From: Aspidapion aeneum
Lineage: Eukaryota; Arthropoda; Insecta; Coleoptera; Brentidae
Direction of reading: 5' to 3'
NCBI GenBank assembly: GCA_963576565.1
Contig: OY755044.1
Span: 56,070,608-56,134,607 of the forward strand
Length of the DNA: 64,000 nt
This document shows positions 44,552 to 56,865 of this stretch, in pieces (position 1 is the stretch's first letter; the number at the start of each line of letters is the position of its first letter). The notes beneath the pieces were generated by a model that worked only from the letters and a program-made list of their open reading frames with translations, made no database searches and was not told where the DNA came from. The position numbers and the translations under genes are program-made.

Positions 44552-44735
44552 TTGAGTTCTACAATATTCCAAAAACCGCATATTGATGCGAGGTTCCCTT
44601 AAAAAAGTTATCATTTTAAAAAAATTTTAACTTCTTTCAGATCGTTACAGTGTCGAACACTATTTTTCCTGAAAGTCGGATGAATATCGGTTCAGCGGTT
44701 CCGGAGCTAGCGTGGGCCGAACAGACAAACAAACA

Positions 44736-44763
44736 CCTACACACACACACACACACACACACC
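44736..44763. repeat. (AC)n microsatellite in DNA element copy 2
   Basis: About 13 dinucleotides, with further ACACAC and CAGACAGACA stretches to 44790. The equivalent tract is missing in copy 1. Confidence 0.9.
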
Positions 44764-45653
44764 TACCAAATACACACACACAGACAGACATCACGACGAT
44801 ATTGCTAAGTTAGGTCAAAATACATCCAAATAAAACATTTTTAACGTTATCTGAAAAAAAAAATCGTCGAAAATAATACCTTCCCTAGCCATTACTGCGT
44901 GGGCTAGGAAGGTAAAAATATAAGAAATAGGATGCCGAAATAATAATCGTTTAAACTTTAATTCTAAAATGTTTAAGTTAGAGTAATGGATCTTGGCACG
45001 CATATCTGCCATTAATTTGTGATTTTTTTACTATCATAAAAATTACATGTGTAACCACTAGGGGTCGTTAATTAATAATGGTGACATGGCAATGGATGGG
45101 TAACTTTAACAAATGTAACTAAGCCCGCACATTGCTTCGCCTGCGTCGCACAGTAATCTGGCGCCAGGTCGTAAGTGGTCAAATTCGACATCCTGATAAC
45201 GTCCCCAACCGACGCTAATTGAACCCTTAAAGGACCCCAGTGATTCGACGCATTAAAAGGTAATTCCTAAATCTATTCTTTTTTTAAAATTATAGATGGA
45301 TCATTTAGTATAATTTTGGTGCATAATCATAAGCTTAAAGTAAAAAAATAAAACAAATTATAAGTAAGGGAAAAATTGTTCATGGAAGAAACTAAAAACA
45401 TTTGCGTGTAGGGTAAGGATTGAGCTTTTAAGCATTATCGAAAAAAATGGTAAGAGCGTTTTGGTTGTTACGTTAATTTTTTTTAATGAAACGTTATTTA
45501 AAAAATAGTTCCTGCTACTCTCACAGACTAGATCTTTTAAAGTTTACTTTGGTCCGGCTTGCTGCTATATAAGTATGAGTTTACAAGGCTTACTGAGTAA
45601 TTCTATATTCTCTATATATACTCTGTGAAACGAATGTTGTCAGGTGCGTTTAT

Positions 45654-45766
45654 ATTGCCACCAAGCATTTCTTACGGGATTTACTGGTGACATCATTGTG
45701 ACGGACACGGACAAAATTCATTCGGTAGACACAAAGTTTGTCCCGCTAGATACACTTGGTGGCAAT
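45654..45766. mobile_element. 113-bp MITE
   Basis: The ends ATTGCCACCAAG and CTTGGTGGCAAT are perfect inverses. Inside, TTACGGGA and TCCCGCTA partly pair. Target duplication is uncertain, with AT-rich flanks. Confidence 0.75.
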
Positions 45767-46949
45767 AAAAATGAAATAAAATTAAAAACATAAATAAAAA
45801 TTATATTTCCACCTCCAATCGTTCAAACTTAAATCTTAAATTGCATAGCTTTAGAAACCATATTGAATTTAAAAAAATCTTATTCTCTTCTCACTGTAGG
45901 TACTTCTTATCTAAAAAATATGTAGCTGATAAAAATCGCCAGCGCAGCGTTATATTATTACCCCATGTCTTTTACTTGTCGCGCTTTGATCACATGTTGA
46001 TAAAAACAACATAATATGTATTATTTGCTTTTGCGGATATATTTTGTCAAAAAAACACTTAAATCTGAACCCTGAAGCTTTGCCATAATTCTTGATTAAA
46101 TAATGTATAAACATGTAATTTTGATATTTCCCTTTCAAAAAAAATATCGTTTTCAGTGTATTTTCTATAGAAGTATCAGAAATTATTGGCAAAGAAATGT
46201 TTTTACTTTACTTTTAATGTGTATTCTGGCTGAATTAATTTTTTATTTACAGTTTATTTCCTTCCTATAAACAAAAAACTTAAATGAAATTTCATTGATA
46301 TTGAAAATAATTGCCGTTCGGAATATGGCTCTAGGTGTTTGCGCTTGCGCAGTATAAATATAATAGGTATGCAAAAAGTTAGACTAAGAAAACAACTAGC
46401 CAAATCAAAAAAATCCTTAAAGTTTTCTTTATTAATGACAAAATTACTTTTGACCGCTTTTTCACCTAGCCAGATCAATGTGCGTAGGCACCGGCCGGCG
46501 CCGGCGTTTTAAGCAAGATTTGTCTTGGCAATCTGTTCCACAGAGTGTACGTCTCCACTGGAGGGCTAATAATTGTAAAACTATGCTACTTTAATAGCCA
46601 AAATACAATTCCTCTTCCAGCATGATGCGATGTGCGGATTTGATGAATTTATGTTTTGTTTTGACATTCCCGTAAAATTTTTTTCTAATTATTTTTAATT
46701 TCAATAATATATGTAAATTATCTATTACATTCTTAATAAAAAAACCAAGCCATCAAACGAGATTATATTCTAACCTTTTTTGTGAGACCCTTATTATGAA
46801 ATATTGGCGTCATCATTTAACCCTCATTTCCGCAATTTTCATTATTTCATTCGCGCTCCAAAATCATAGCCGTTCCCGTTTAGGCTCTTAATCCACTGTT
46901 TAATCCTGAAATACTGATGACTGCGCGATGTTTGATAAAAGTGAATATA

Positions 46950-47500
46950 TAGGCTGTTAATAAAGTATGTCGCCAAACTTCAGAGGATGATTTTCTGAGT
47001 AGTTTTAAGAAAAAAACTTCGAATAAGCTGAAAATTTTTTATTGGTTTTTTTCTTTATAGCTCGTGCAGTTTTTATGACGTTTCGCTCAAATTTGGAACG
47101 TGTTATGCTACAAGACGTACATCATTAAGCATGCCAAATATCAGAATAAAACTACAGGGTAATATTTTTTCAGATAACATGCCCTCTTTTTTCCGCCAGA
47201 ACTTTTTTGCAGTAAGCCAGTGGCAGGTTTAAAATAATAAAATTAATTCTGTGTTTTATTTAGAAACTTTTTGAACTGCTGCATTTTTTTGTGACGAGAA
47301 AAAAGACAATTAGATTCGATTTTGGACCCCCGTGGGTGTACAGCTTTCCAGCTGCCCACGGAAAAATGCTAGAGAAAAAAATCTTTCTATTAGTCACGAA
47401 AAAATGTTGTTTCATTATATAAGAGTACCTATGTAGTACAATAAATCTGGCTCTAAAAAGTTATTATTTTGGAAAAAATATTAACGCTAATTTTTTTTAA
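46950..47500. repeat. Probable arthropod interspersed repeat
   Basis: The order GGCTGTTAATAAAGTATGTC, CCAAACTTCAGAGGATGATT, AGAAAAAAACTTCGAATAAG and TCAAATTTGGAACGTGTTA has the style of known insect repeats and of 322-450 here. Ends are not defined. Confidence 0.3.
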
Positions 47501-49087
47501 TGGTTTAAGGGCAAAATAGTAGCTTAAAAAATGTATTTCCCCCCTTTTTGGAAAACTCAAAAAGTTTTTGGATTTGATTTTACGCGAAAATGGTTACTCC
47601 AAGTTTGCCCGAGTGGCTTGCAATTTGTTCCAACGATGTTTGGGGTACTTAGACAAGTTTTAGTTGCTGCTGGCATTTGCACCCGATGTAATTTGTTAAT
47701 TCATTTTTATTTTTAAATGAATCGTGAACGAAACTGATGAGACGAAATGGCGAGTTTGCCAAACACAATAACAAAACGTGTTTGTAAACCAAAGCACATC
47801 GTAAAAATATTTTCACAATCACAAACCAGGCTTGGCAAATTGCATACCGTTGAATTCCGTCTTTAGGAATACATAAAAGAAGGGCAGAAGCAAGAACTAA
47901 CGGACTAACTTCTTTTATAGCTATTCAGACAAAGACAGATCTTTGTGGGCCGCGATTTTCAGTTTTGCCACCTTAACGATTTTCCGCCAGGCCTAACGGA
48001 TTTTCGGAAAGGAATGGGGGAAAAACGTTTTTGACGGGTGACGGAATTTTTAACGAAAACTTAAATAATTAAATTGCAGTGATTAAAAAATATATTTCCC
48101 TGAAAAAGTCGTTCACATGGTTGGAACTATAGAAACCTTTACACCAGTACTTACTAAGACCTTAAAACATTTTAGACCGGGTTTAAGTATTAAGTCTATA
48201 GACTTGATAGCGACTGGTTTAAGTGTATTTTTTTAATACTCACAGGTCAAATAACTGCAAAGATTTGGTTCACCATAATGTGAAATATGATAGTAAACAT
48301 TTCTCAGTGAGTTTCATCTTATATAAATTCAAATTAACTTTAGAAATAAAGAAAAACCTCATACAACATTTGTAACGAAATTTTTTAGGAATTTAGTTCG
48401 TGCAGTCGTAGGATTCCCGTTGAAAATAGTCTCAAATTGTAGAATAGTTTTTGCAAAGTCACTTGAATAACTTCTAATACGGGGTTCTATCAATTTCATG
48501 AAATTTTGCTTCATTCTGCCCAATTCAAAAGTTATCCAAATTCATATAAAATCTTCCTGGTATAATTTCAACCCTACCGACAGAGAAATGGCGCAGCTCT
48601 TTGCGGCTTGACCACAAAGTATTTGTTTTCCTACCGACCGAGCCCAGGTGGATAGACGGCACCTAATTGGCAGAATTTTTTGAGATGCGCTTTTAATTGC
48701 TTTCAGGTGTGCTTTTCGGAACCCCTTTAGTCGGAAGTATGCAGAGTTAGAAAATAAATCAGTGTCGTTCCTGTAGGTGTAGGAATAGAAAGTTTTATTA
48801 TCTATTTTTATTTCTTTAGTTTACGCCATAATTAAATGAAATATATTTCATTAGTTTATCTACCGCCGCCCATATCACTTTCTATAAAGGATATGCCGAT
48901 GGTCGGCTTTTATCTTTGTTCAACTGACTTTGCAAAAACTATACCACCCCTGAGGAGTGGTTTAAAGTTCGAAAAACCATAGAAATAATCCATGATAAAT
49001 TAATGTTGAATTTGTAAATTTATTAAGTTTTTTGGGAAATAAATTTATACTTATACTTATTGACAAAAAAAACTTATACGTAGTGAA

Positions 49088-49145
49088 TATCGGTTATAAC
49101 GACATTGAACGGACTGCTTGGTCGTTGTAACCGAGCGTCGTTATA
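49088..49145. mobile_element. Possible pogo/Tigger-like terminal scrap
   Basis: ATCGGTTATAACGACATTGA followed by ACGGACTGCTTGGTCGTTGT and CGTCGTTATA resembles the subterminal sequence of Tigger-like elements. No transposase is present. Confidence 0.3.
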
Positions 49146-49907
49146 AAGAAAAAAAGTGACAAAGTGGGTTATATATTTTTATTACGAGAAAGTGATTAAC
49201 TCTTCAAATTTTCATTAAAAACTATTTTTTTATAAAAAGTTAACACCATGGAGTATTTTCACATGTAATCTTATGTGAGTATGTACATGTTATGTATTAG
49301 GCATGTATGTGGGTACATACCTACTTAATGTCCATTTGTATACAAAATTATGAGCTTTCTCCTCAATTGTAAAAGCTTTTCGTTTAGACATCGTGTTTAA
49401 TTTATACATATTCTTAGATTCAGCAGCTTAGATTATGTAAACACAAAAGCACACCACATCAATAGCTTTAGTACAATACAGGTGACAGACCCTAAAATAA
49501 AAGAGACTCTCCGAACTGCAAAATTCACTGTATACAAAAGTTTTTAAAGCTAAATAATACATAGATAACTTAAAACTATATCTGTAAATGCATTACCGTA
49601 TTAAATACCTATCAATATTTAAATACTGTAAAAAGCACAAGATATATTAGAATCTGTTTTCAATTACACATCCACCAAAACAATTAAACAACGGCTTTAT
49701 CATCGCTAACTTTTCTAAAAAAATAACATTTAAGATATAGTGCACAGCTGACACTGACCTATACATCTCCTAGTGACGTTTGGAGGTTTAAATATGGCTA
49801 CCATTTTTAAACCAAAATATTATGTTCTTTTTATTTATTTCTAACCTTTGTGTTGGAAATAATGTTTTTGTTACAACGAAAAAAGATGACCTATATCGCA
49901 AGGTATT

Positions 49908-50351
49908 TGTCTGCCCGCAGTTAGAAAAACGATAATTTTTTATATATATTTTAATTAATGAAAGCGCGAACAACATAAATATATTGATATGAAATCACGA
50001 AATAATCAAAGGTCCATAGGTTAAATGCTGTTACCACACAACGGGAATCAGAAACAAGGCACTCACCAGTTTGCAGCCAATTTCTCCACGTTCCAGGGGC
50101 CCCTGTCTTGATCTAATGATGGCACAAGTTTCCAGTTCTATGCTTCAGTACACCAAAATCGAGCACTTTCAAGTGTAGAAATTCGTAATAGTTGGAGAAA
50201 GAAATTAACACGCCATTTTCTCGAGGCGGTAGAAAAGGATCTCACTGATTGTTGGTGCGCATGTCGAAATGCGCGAAAATGTACTCTGTCCGTCATCCAA
50301 TTGTGTGGTTTTAAAATTAAAAACAACCGCGAAATTTAGCGGGAGCTAACA
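49908..50351 (-). repeat. BEL copy 2, 3' LTR
   Basis: 444 bp. On the plus strand it starts TGTCTGCCCGC and ends GGGAGCTAACA. It lacks some 20 bases near 50125 (CGCAGCTGAAGGGCTGA segment) present in the 5' LTR. GGAGGGCAG lies just outside as polypurine tract (minus strand). Confidence 0.88.
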
Positions 50352-50579
50352 TATCTGCCCTCCAAAACACACAATTTTAGAATATCATCCGGACAGATAT
50401 AGATATAACAAAAAATGATCGACCGATAAATATAAATGAATGAAAAACAGAAAAGTAGCGTAAGTTTATTTAGAGATAACGAAAACCCGAAAAAGGCAAA
50501 ACAAACAAACAGAAATTCAAAAAAATAAAGAAAAACCTATTGTAATACCCGGTAATAGGTAGAAAAATGAAAATTAGTT

Positions 50580-53500
50580 TTAATTCGGCAAGAGCCACAG
50601 TTTTACAACTGGCCACCTGTAAACACCGGCAGCCGTTCGCACCGTCGCCACACGCACCTGACCGTCTCCGCCGGGATGCAGTTCGATGACATGACCGACT
50701 GGCCATTTCAAAGGCGATTGGATGTGATCACTCGTTATGATAACCAAATCATTTAATTTGATATTTGGGGACGAATCAGCCCACTTGTGTCGCTATTGTA
50801 GCGTATGCAAATACTCTACAGAATACCTTTTCCAAAAATCATTATGTAGTTTTTGTATTAGTTGCCATCTCGAGAGTCGATTTAGGGGAACCTCGGACAA
50901 ATCTGACTCCGGAATTTCTGAATTAAGGGGTTCAAGGGTCAAAAAATGCCCAGGGGTAAGAGGTTGAAGATCGTGTGGGTCTGAAGAGGCAGGAGATAAA
51001 GGGCGACTATTAAGTACAGCTTCTATGCGACATGTAAGGGTGGACATTTCCATGATAGACAACTTCTGGTCGCCGACAACTCGAACAAAGTGAGTTTTAA
51101 AACTTTTGACGCCAGCTTCTGCCAGGCGATTGAAATGTGGACTGAGAGGAGGTCCCAGATGCCAACGAATAGAAAGTCTGGTGGACGCACTTCTTGCGTA
51201 CTCAAGTAATTGGTTACGAAACCCTATAAAATTACTGCCCTGATCTGACCAGCATTGCGTCACGCTTCCACGTCTGGAAATGAATCGATGGAATGCACCT
51301 ACAAACCCTTCGGTGGACAGTTCCATGGTTAATTCCAAATGCACGCAATGTGTGACCGTACAGACAAACACACAGACATACGATTTGAAAGCTTTACAAC
51401 CACGGTAACGATGAGGAATCACAAAGAAAGGTCCACAAAAGTCGATAGCTACACTCGAAAAAGGTTTAAGTTGATTGATTCGATGAGCGGGAAGTGAACT
51501 CATTATGGGCGGTCTATAGGGTCTATAGGGATATGGTTTTTTGAATTGCCCGTCTGGCAGATAATATCCAAAATTGCTGTAAAAGCAGATTATGTAATGT
51601 TTTAAACCCAGAATGAAGGTATTGTCGATGAGTGGACTCGATAAGAAGAGTAGTTAAACGATGGTTACTCGAAAGTAAGACGGGGTGTTTTGCAGAATAA
51701 GACAAAAGGTCAGATTTTTGTAATCTGCCATCGACTCTAATGATATTATTTTCATCAAGAAAAGGTGAAAGTTTTCGAAAAGGTTTCGGTATTGGTTTAT
51801 CCTTAGATAACGCGGAAAAAAGCTCAGAAAAGCAAGAACCTTGAACGCGTTTGATAAGAAGAACACTTTGCATCTCACCGGTGGTAGGAAAAACAATATT
51901 TTCAAAAATAATTTTTTGGTCCGGTGGCTTAGTGGGTTTTTGATAGGAATGGTTTTGAAAAAGATTAACTATTCGAAGGACATAACAAATGATACGTTGA
52001 ATTTTTGATATAGATGAATATTTGATAAGAAGCTGATCTAAGAAGTTAACGTCAATTATCGCATTGCAACAGACCTTTGGCTTTTCCTCCAGATTAATAT
52101 CTCCGAAATCAATCGGCATTTTTAATTTATGAAAATCGGGCCATTCGTTTTCGGGAGACCACAAAAACGACGGTGCGTTCCACCAAATGTCATATGAAAT
52201 GAGCTGTGAAGGGGTGGCCCCTCGTGACGCAATATCGGCTGCATTTAAAGCAGAAGGAATGTAGCGCCATGAGTTTGAGGGAATGATTTCTTGGATTCTA
52301 CTGACTCGATTTCCAACAAAGGTTTGCCAGCGATTAGGAGGGGATGAAAGCCAGTGCAATACGACTTGCGAATCGCAGAAAGTAACGATATTTGTAAAAG
52401 TTATTTTTCCTTCATAGCTAGATAAAACGAAGTTAATTAATTCGCTTAAAAGAAATGCGCCTAGGAGTTCTAGCCTAGCCAAAGTTTGTGACTTTAAAGG
52501 CGCGACCCTAGATTTTGCAAATATGAGAGAAACAAATATATTGTTTTCCTCTTCTACACGAAAATATACGACGCCTACGTAACCTCGAATTGAAGCGCCA
52601 CAAAAGCCGATGGTTTGACAGGTATTGGTTTTTGACAGTTTGATTTGTCGGGGTAATTGAAAATTGGAAAGAAGCGGGAATTCAGAACGAAGTTTGTTCC
52701 AAGAGTCGATGATAGAAGAATCTGGTTCTTCGTCCCAGTCTATTTTCGATATCCACAACTGTTGCAAAATAAATTTTGCTTGTAGCAACAAGGGGAAAAG
52801 AAAACCTAAGATTGTTCCTATGATAGATAAAATAGAACGTTTAGTTGGGGGTTTGTCCTTCATTCGGCATTGATAAGAAAAAATGTCGTTTTTTGGATGC
52901 CACTGAAGGCCTAAAACTTTGATAAAGTGTGGTTCATCCTTGTCAAAAAAGAGAGGCATTTGACGATCGGATTCTGGCAATGTTGCCAATAACTCGGGAC
53001 AATTGCTTGCCCATTTTTTAAGTTCAAATCCTCCCGACTTCAACAAATCATTGAGTTCCGTTTGAAGGGAAAGAGCTTCAGAAAGCGAAGGGCTAGTTCC
53101 CAAGATATCGTCGATGTAAAATATCGTCGATGTAAATTGACGTTTTTAGAACAGTACTAGCCATAGGAAAACGTTCCTTTTCTCTCTCTGCCAGCTCATT
53201 TAATGTACGCATGGCTAGAAAAGGTGAGCATGTCATGCCAAAAGTGACAGTAGAAAGTTCCCACACTGAAAGTGGGTCCTGTGGAGAAAACATCCACAAT
53301 ATCCTTTGATAAGGACGGTGATAAGGATTGATAAGGACTTGACGGAACATCTGTTTGATATCAGCAATGTAGGCAATTGGATTAAGACGAAACGTAAGGA
53401 GTAAAGAAGCAATATCCTTTTGAAGTTTCGGTCCAGATAACAACGTGTCATTGAGATTAATATTTTTTGGGGTAACGGCCGAACAATCCCAGACTACCCT

Positions 53501-55816
53501 TAATTTTGTACTTAAGCTTTCCGGCTTTAGTACGCAATGATGTGCCAAAAAACATGATACGTCGACTTTTGGTTGACTAGATAAAACTAGACTCATATGA
53601 TTAGGATCGATATAGTCTTGCATGAAACTTGAATAGGCAGTGTACAGATCAGGATTTTTGAGTAATCTATTTTCGAGAAGTAAAAATCTACGATAAGCTT
53701 GCGGATAAGTATTTCCTAGATCAGGGTTTATTTTATCTTTAAACGGAAGACCTACCATGAATCTACCGCTCGGTTGCCGTACGACACTCGCAGTAAAAAT
53801 TGATTCCGCTTGTTTTGCTTCCTTTGATAAGATTTGTTTTTTATGCAAATGTTCGATTTCCCAAAACCTAGGGATAATGACCTCTAACGGAGGTGAATGA
53901 CTCGTTAAAAAACAACTGGTTCGTTCCGTAAGACTACCTACTTCGTCCACTTTTCCCATGACGACCCAGCCAAAGGTGGTTTCAAGGGCTGAAGGTTGCC
54001 CTATTTGTCCAAGAACCCTGCCCTCCTTGAATATCTGTGCGAATAGCTCGCAACCAATAACTAGGTCCACAGTTCTAGATTTGAAATAAGATGGGTCGGC
54101 AAGTTTAAGGTTTTCCAAGTGTTTCCACTGATTATTGTTCAAAGTGAATGTAGCCATATTGGAACATAGTTATGGAACGACAATTGCTTCGAAATTAAGT
54201 AAAGGATTGACCTGTCCTTGTGGCTTAATGTGACATTGAACGAGCCCTTTGGAAGTAAGAGAAGACATTTGATTTAATCCGAATATTTCAGTGGTGTAAC
54301 GTCGCTTAGGAAGATTAAGACGCTGAATACACTTTTCACTGATGAATCCTGTCTGTGATCCAGAATCAAGCAGTGCCCTTACAGGTTGAAAATTTCCGCA
54401 ACCGTCCATAACATCTATTATGGCGGAGCATAAAAGAAAGGTACCTGAAGGTCCTGAGGTATTTAATGACACATGAAGATTATTGACAGGTGGTGTGTGA
54501 ATGACAGGACTAGTATCTTGGCTTCCAGACTCTTTATTAGTTTCTAAGATATGAGTTAAAGTGTGGTGCCTTTTACTATTGCAAGTCCTGCATAAATATT
54601 TTGATTTGCACGTGTCTACCCCATGCGAGAGATGAAAACACGCTAGACATAATTTTTTCTGCTTGACGAAAGATAGGCGATCGATAGGTGAGAGGTCAAG
54701 AAATGTTTGACATTTCGAAAGCACGTGAACTTGATTACACCGGAAACATTTTATTCCCGTACTTGAATTAGTTGAGGTGCCAGCCAGTCCTATAAAAGGC
54801 GAATTGGATGATTTATAGGAAGGCTTTTGCCCAAACTGATTTTGCATAGAATTTGAATTTTGATAGGTAGGCTTTTGCCCAAACTGATTTTGCATAGAAT
54901 TTGATGTTTGATAGGTAGGCACCTTTTTGGGTGCTGTTGATTGATGAAGTGACTTTACATCTTTTTTCTAGAAATTGAAAAAGTGACTGAAAAGTGGGAA
55001 TTTCGGTATTAGTATTGGCGTGACTTATTTCGAAATTTGAACGCGTCGGAATATCCAATTTTTCTAACAGAATGAAAAAAATAGTAAAGTCCCAACTGTC
55101 AACGTCAAAGCTAAGTGATTTTAAAATTTCTAGGGATTCTGAAAAGGTGTCAATTAAATTACGCAATTCTTTAGCTGACTCGTTTTTTAATGTATAGTTC
55201 ATAATTGTGCTTAAAGCATCATTTGCGAGGTCTCGCTTATTTTGATATCTATTGACTAATTTGTCGTAAGCAATTTTATAATTTTGATCAGATAAGCTAA
55301 TCCCAAATATCAATTTTAAAGGCTCATCCTCGAGATATGAAAATAAATATTAAAGTTTTCGGACGTTACTTAGACTTTGATTTTGATCTATAATGTTATT
55401 AAAAAGATCGAAAAAGCTTGGCCATAATTTTTTATCACCTCGAAATATGGGAATACCTAACTCTTTGAGTTTTGGAGTTTCAGATTCGTTTTGTCGAACA
55501 TATGATCCTGAAAGGGTTGGGGCCTCAACCGGAAATATTTCAGAGTAAACCCCCTTACACGCATAAAAATATTTACGAGCTTTTGAAAGGATCGCATCTT
55601 GCGTTTTGAACTCCTCGTCGTCCGAGCCGTCTATCATCATAATGACATCATTATGTGCCAACATGCATTTATCGAAGGTTTCATCCAAATCGGAATACCT
55701 CACTTGAAACTCGTTTCTCGCTTTGCGTCCGTTGCCGCGGTTTGTGAAAACACATAACACTCGGTGATCGCAGATAAAAAACCCTTGCGTTTTTGCACGG
55801 CTTTTTTGATAGACAT
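50580..55816 (-). pseudogene. gag-pol: BEL/Pao gag-pol polyprotein, copy 2
   Basis: Same domain order as copy 1. Start ATG at 55816. Lesions in order: a one-base loss near 55745; a TAA near 55348; a short deletion near 54955 before the gag repeat; a TAA near 54169; a 16-bp tandem duplication at 53105-53136 right at the YIDD active site; a deletion near 51530 that removes the KCLQC part of the integrase zinc finger; and a TAG near 50791. The long open piece 51523-53103 carries the end of RT, RNase H (GFCGAS in place of GFCDAS, which costs the first catalytic aspartate; LARLELLGA; TFCDSQ) and the start of integrase. The piece 50793-51503 has the integrase core (AIDFCGPF, SDQGSNF). Confidence 0.9.
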
Positions 55817-55841
55817 GATTTTACCTTTGAAATGACGAAAT

Positions 55842-56129
55842 TGTCGGTAAATATACAATTAACGCTAAATTAATGCTTCTGAAATAGAAAAATGACGAAT
55901 TGTCGATAATATGCACTAATTTATCGCAATTGATGAAAATTGTTTTAAATATCGAAATGATATGGAACACATCTAATCACAGAAATGTCGGTAAATATAC
56001 AATTAACGCTAAATTAATGCTTCTGAAATAGAAAAATGACGAATTGTCGAAAATATGCACTAATTTATCGCAATTGATGAAAATTGTTTTAAATATCGAA
56101 ATGATATGGAACACATCTAATCACAGAAA
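55842..56129. repeat. 144-bp tandem duplication in BEL copy 2 leader
   Basis: Units 55842-55985 and 55986-56129 both start TGTCGGTAAATATACAATTA and are nearly identical. BEL copies 1 and 3 have a single unit, so this arose in copy 2 or its lineage. Confidence 0.9.
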
Positions 56130-56393
56130 TGAGAAATGTTGTTTGTTTGTTTTTTGATTGATCCTCGATTTTGTTTACTGAAATGACCACGCGGTAGACC
56201 CTGCGTTACCATAGCAGCGGACCGAAAACAGGTGAATCGCGCCGAAACCGAAGGTCGAACACGAAAAACTACGGTACAATACGATTGGCAAATTTCAAGG
56301 CCGTGTGGTCGCGGCGAAAATGTGAAAAATGGCCGACTTATTAATACCGTCGTATGGAGTAAATTTAAATAATTCGGGTCGAAGGAACATTTA

Positions 56394-56860
56394 TGTCTGC
56401 CCGCAGTTAGAAAAACGATAACTGCAGTGGACTGTATATATTTTAATTAATGAAAGCGCGAACAACATAAATATATTGATTTGAAATCACGAAATAATCA
56501 AAGGTCCATAGGTTAAATGCTGTTACCACACAACGGGAATCAGAAACAAACCACTCACCAGTTTGCAGCCAATTTCTCCACGTTCCAGGGGCCCTGTCTT
56601 GAACTGATGATGACACCACGCAGCTGAAGGGCTGAAGTTTCCAGTTCTATGCTTCAGTACACCAAAATCGAGCACTTTTAAGTGTAGAAATTTGTAATAG
56701 TTGGAGAAAGAAATTAACACGCCATTTTCTCGAGGCGGTAGAAAAGGATCTCACTGATTATTGGTGCGCATGTCGAAATGCGCGAAAATGTACTCTGTCC
56801 GTCATCCAATTGTGTGGTTTTAAAATTAAAAACAACCGCGAAATTTAGCGGGAGCTAACA
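56394..56860 (-). repeat. BEL copy 2, 5' LTR
   Basis: 467 bp, same tips as the 3' LTR. On the minus strand it runs TGTTAGC...GCAGACA. Confidence 0.88.
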
Positions 56861-56865
56861 GTATT

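Larger units (their letters stand above)
41802..44552 (-). mobile_element. Penelope-like element (PLE 2) with inverted terminal arms
   Basis: Flanked by the 13-bp direct repeat TGAGTTCTACAAT (41789-41801 and 44553-44565). The body lies on the minus strand. Its own 3' end is repeated in opposite orientation at the other side (44007-44551). Inverted or direct partial copies around the body are known for PLEs. Between the duplication and the left arm are 42 unpaired bases (41802-41843). Confidence 0.85.
41687..44914. mobile_element. DNA element (MITE family A, copy 2) carrying a PLE
   Basis: Left end TAACTTCCTAGCCCATTAGC (41687) and right end GGGCTAGGAAGGTA (44914) match copy 1 at 10405-13800. 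Subterminal blocks also match (ATATTGATGCGA, AGGTCAAAATACA, CGTTANCTGAAAAAAAA). Without the PLE and one duplication it is about 464 bp. Confidence 0.78.
44915..49907. other. 5-kb stretch without recognised gene
   Basis: Only short chance ORFs. It contains a small MITE (45654-45766), an interspersed-repeat segment (46950-47500) and a possible pogo-like scrap (49088-49145). No tRNA or RNA gene was recognised. Confidence 0.5.
49908..56860 (-). mobile_element. BEL/Pao LTR retrotransposon, copy 2
   Basis: Complete but broken, 6953 bp, in reverse orientation to copies 1 and 3. Target duplication GTATT (49903-49907 and 56861-56865). The two LTRs differ by several substitutions and by deletions, so this copy is older than copy 1. 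Confidence 0.92.

Noticed and set aside
48600..48740. tRNA-derived SINE head (CCCAGGTGGATAGACGGCACC)
   Set aside because: No proper A and B box pair at the right spacing was found.
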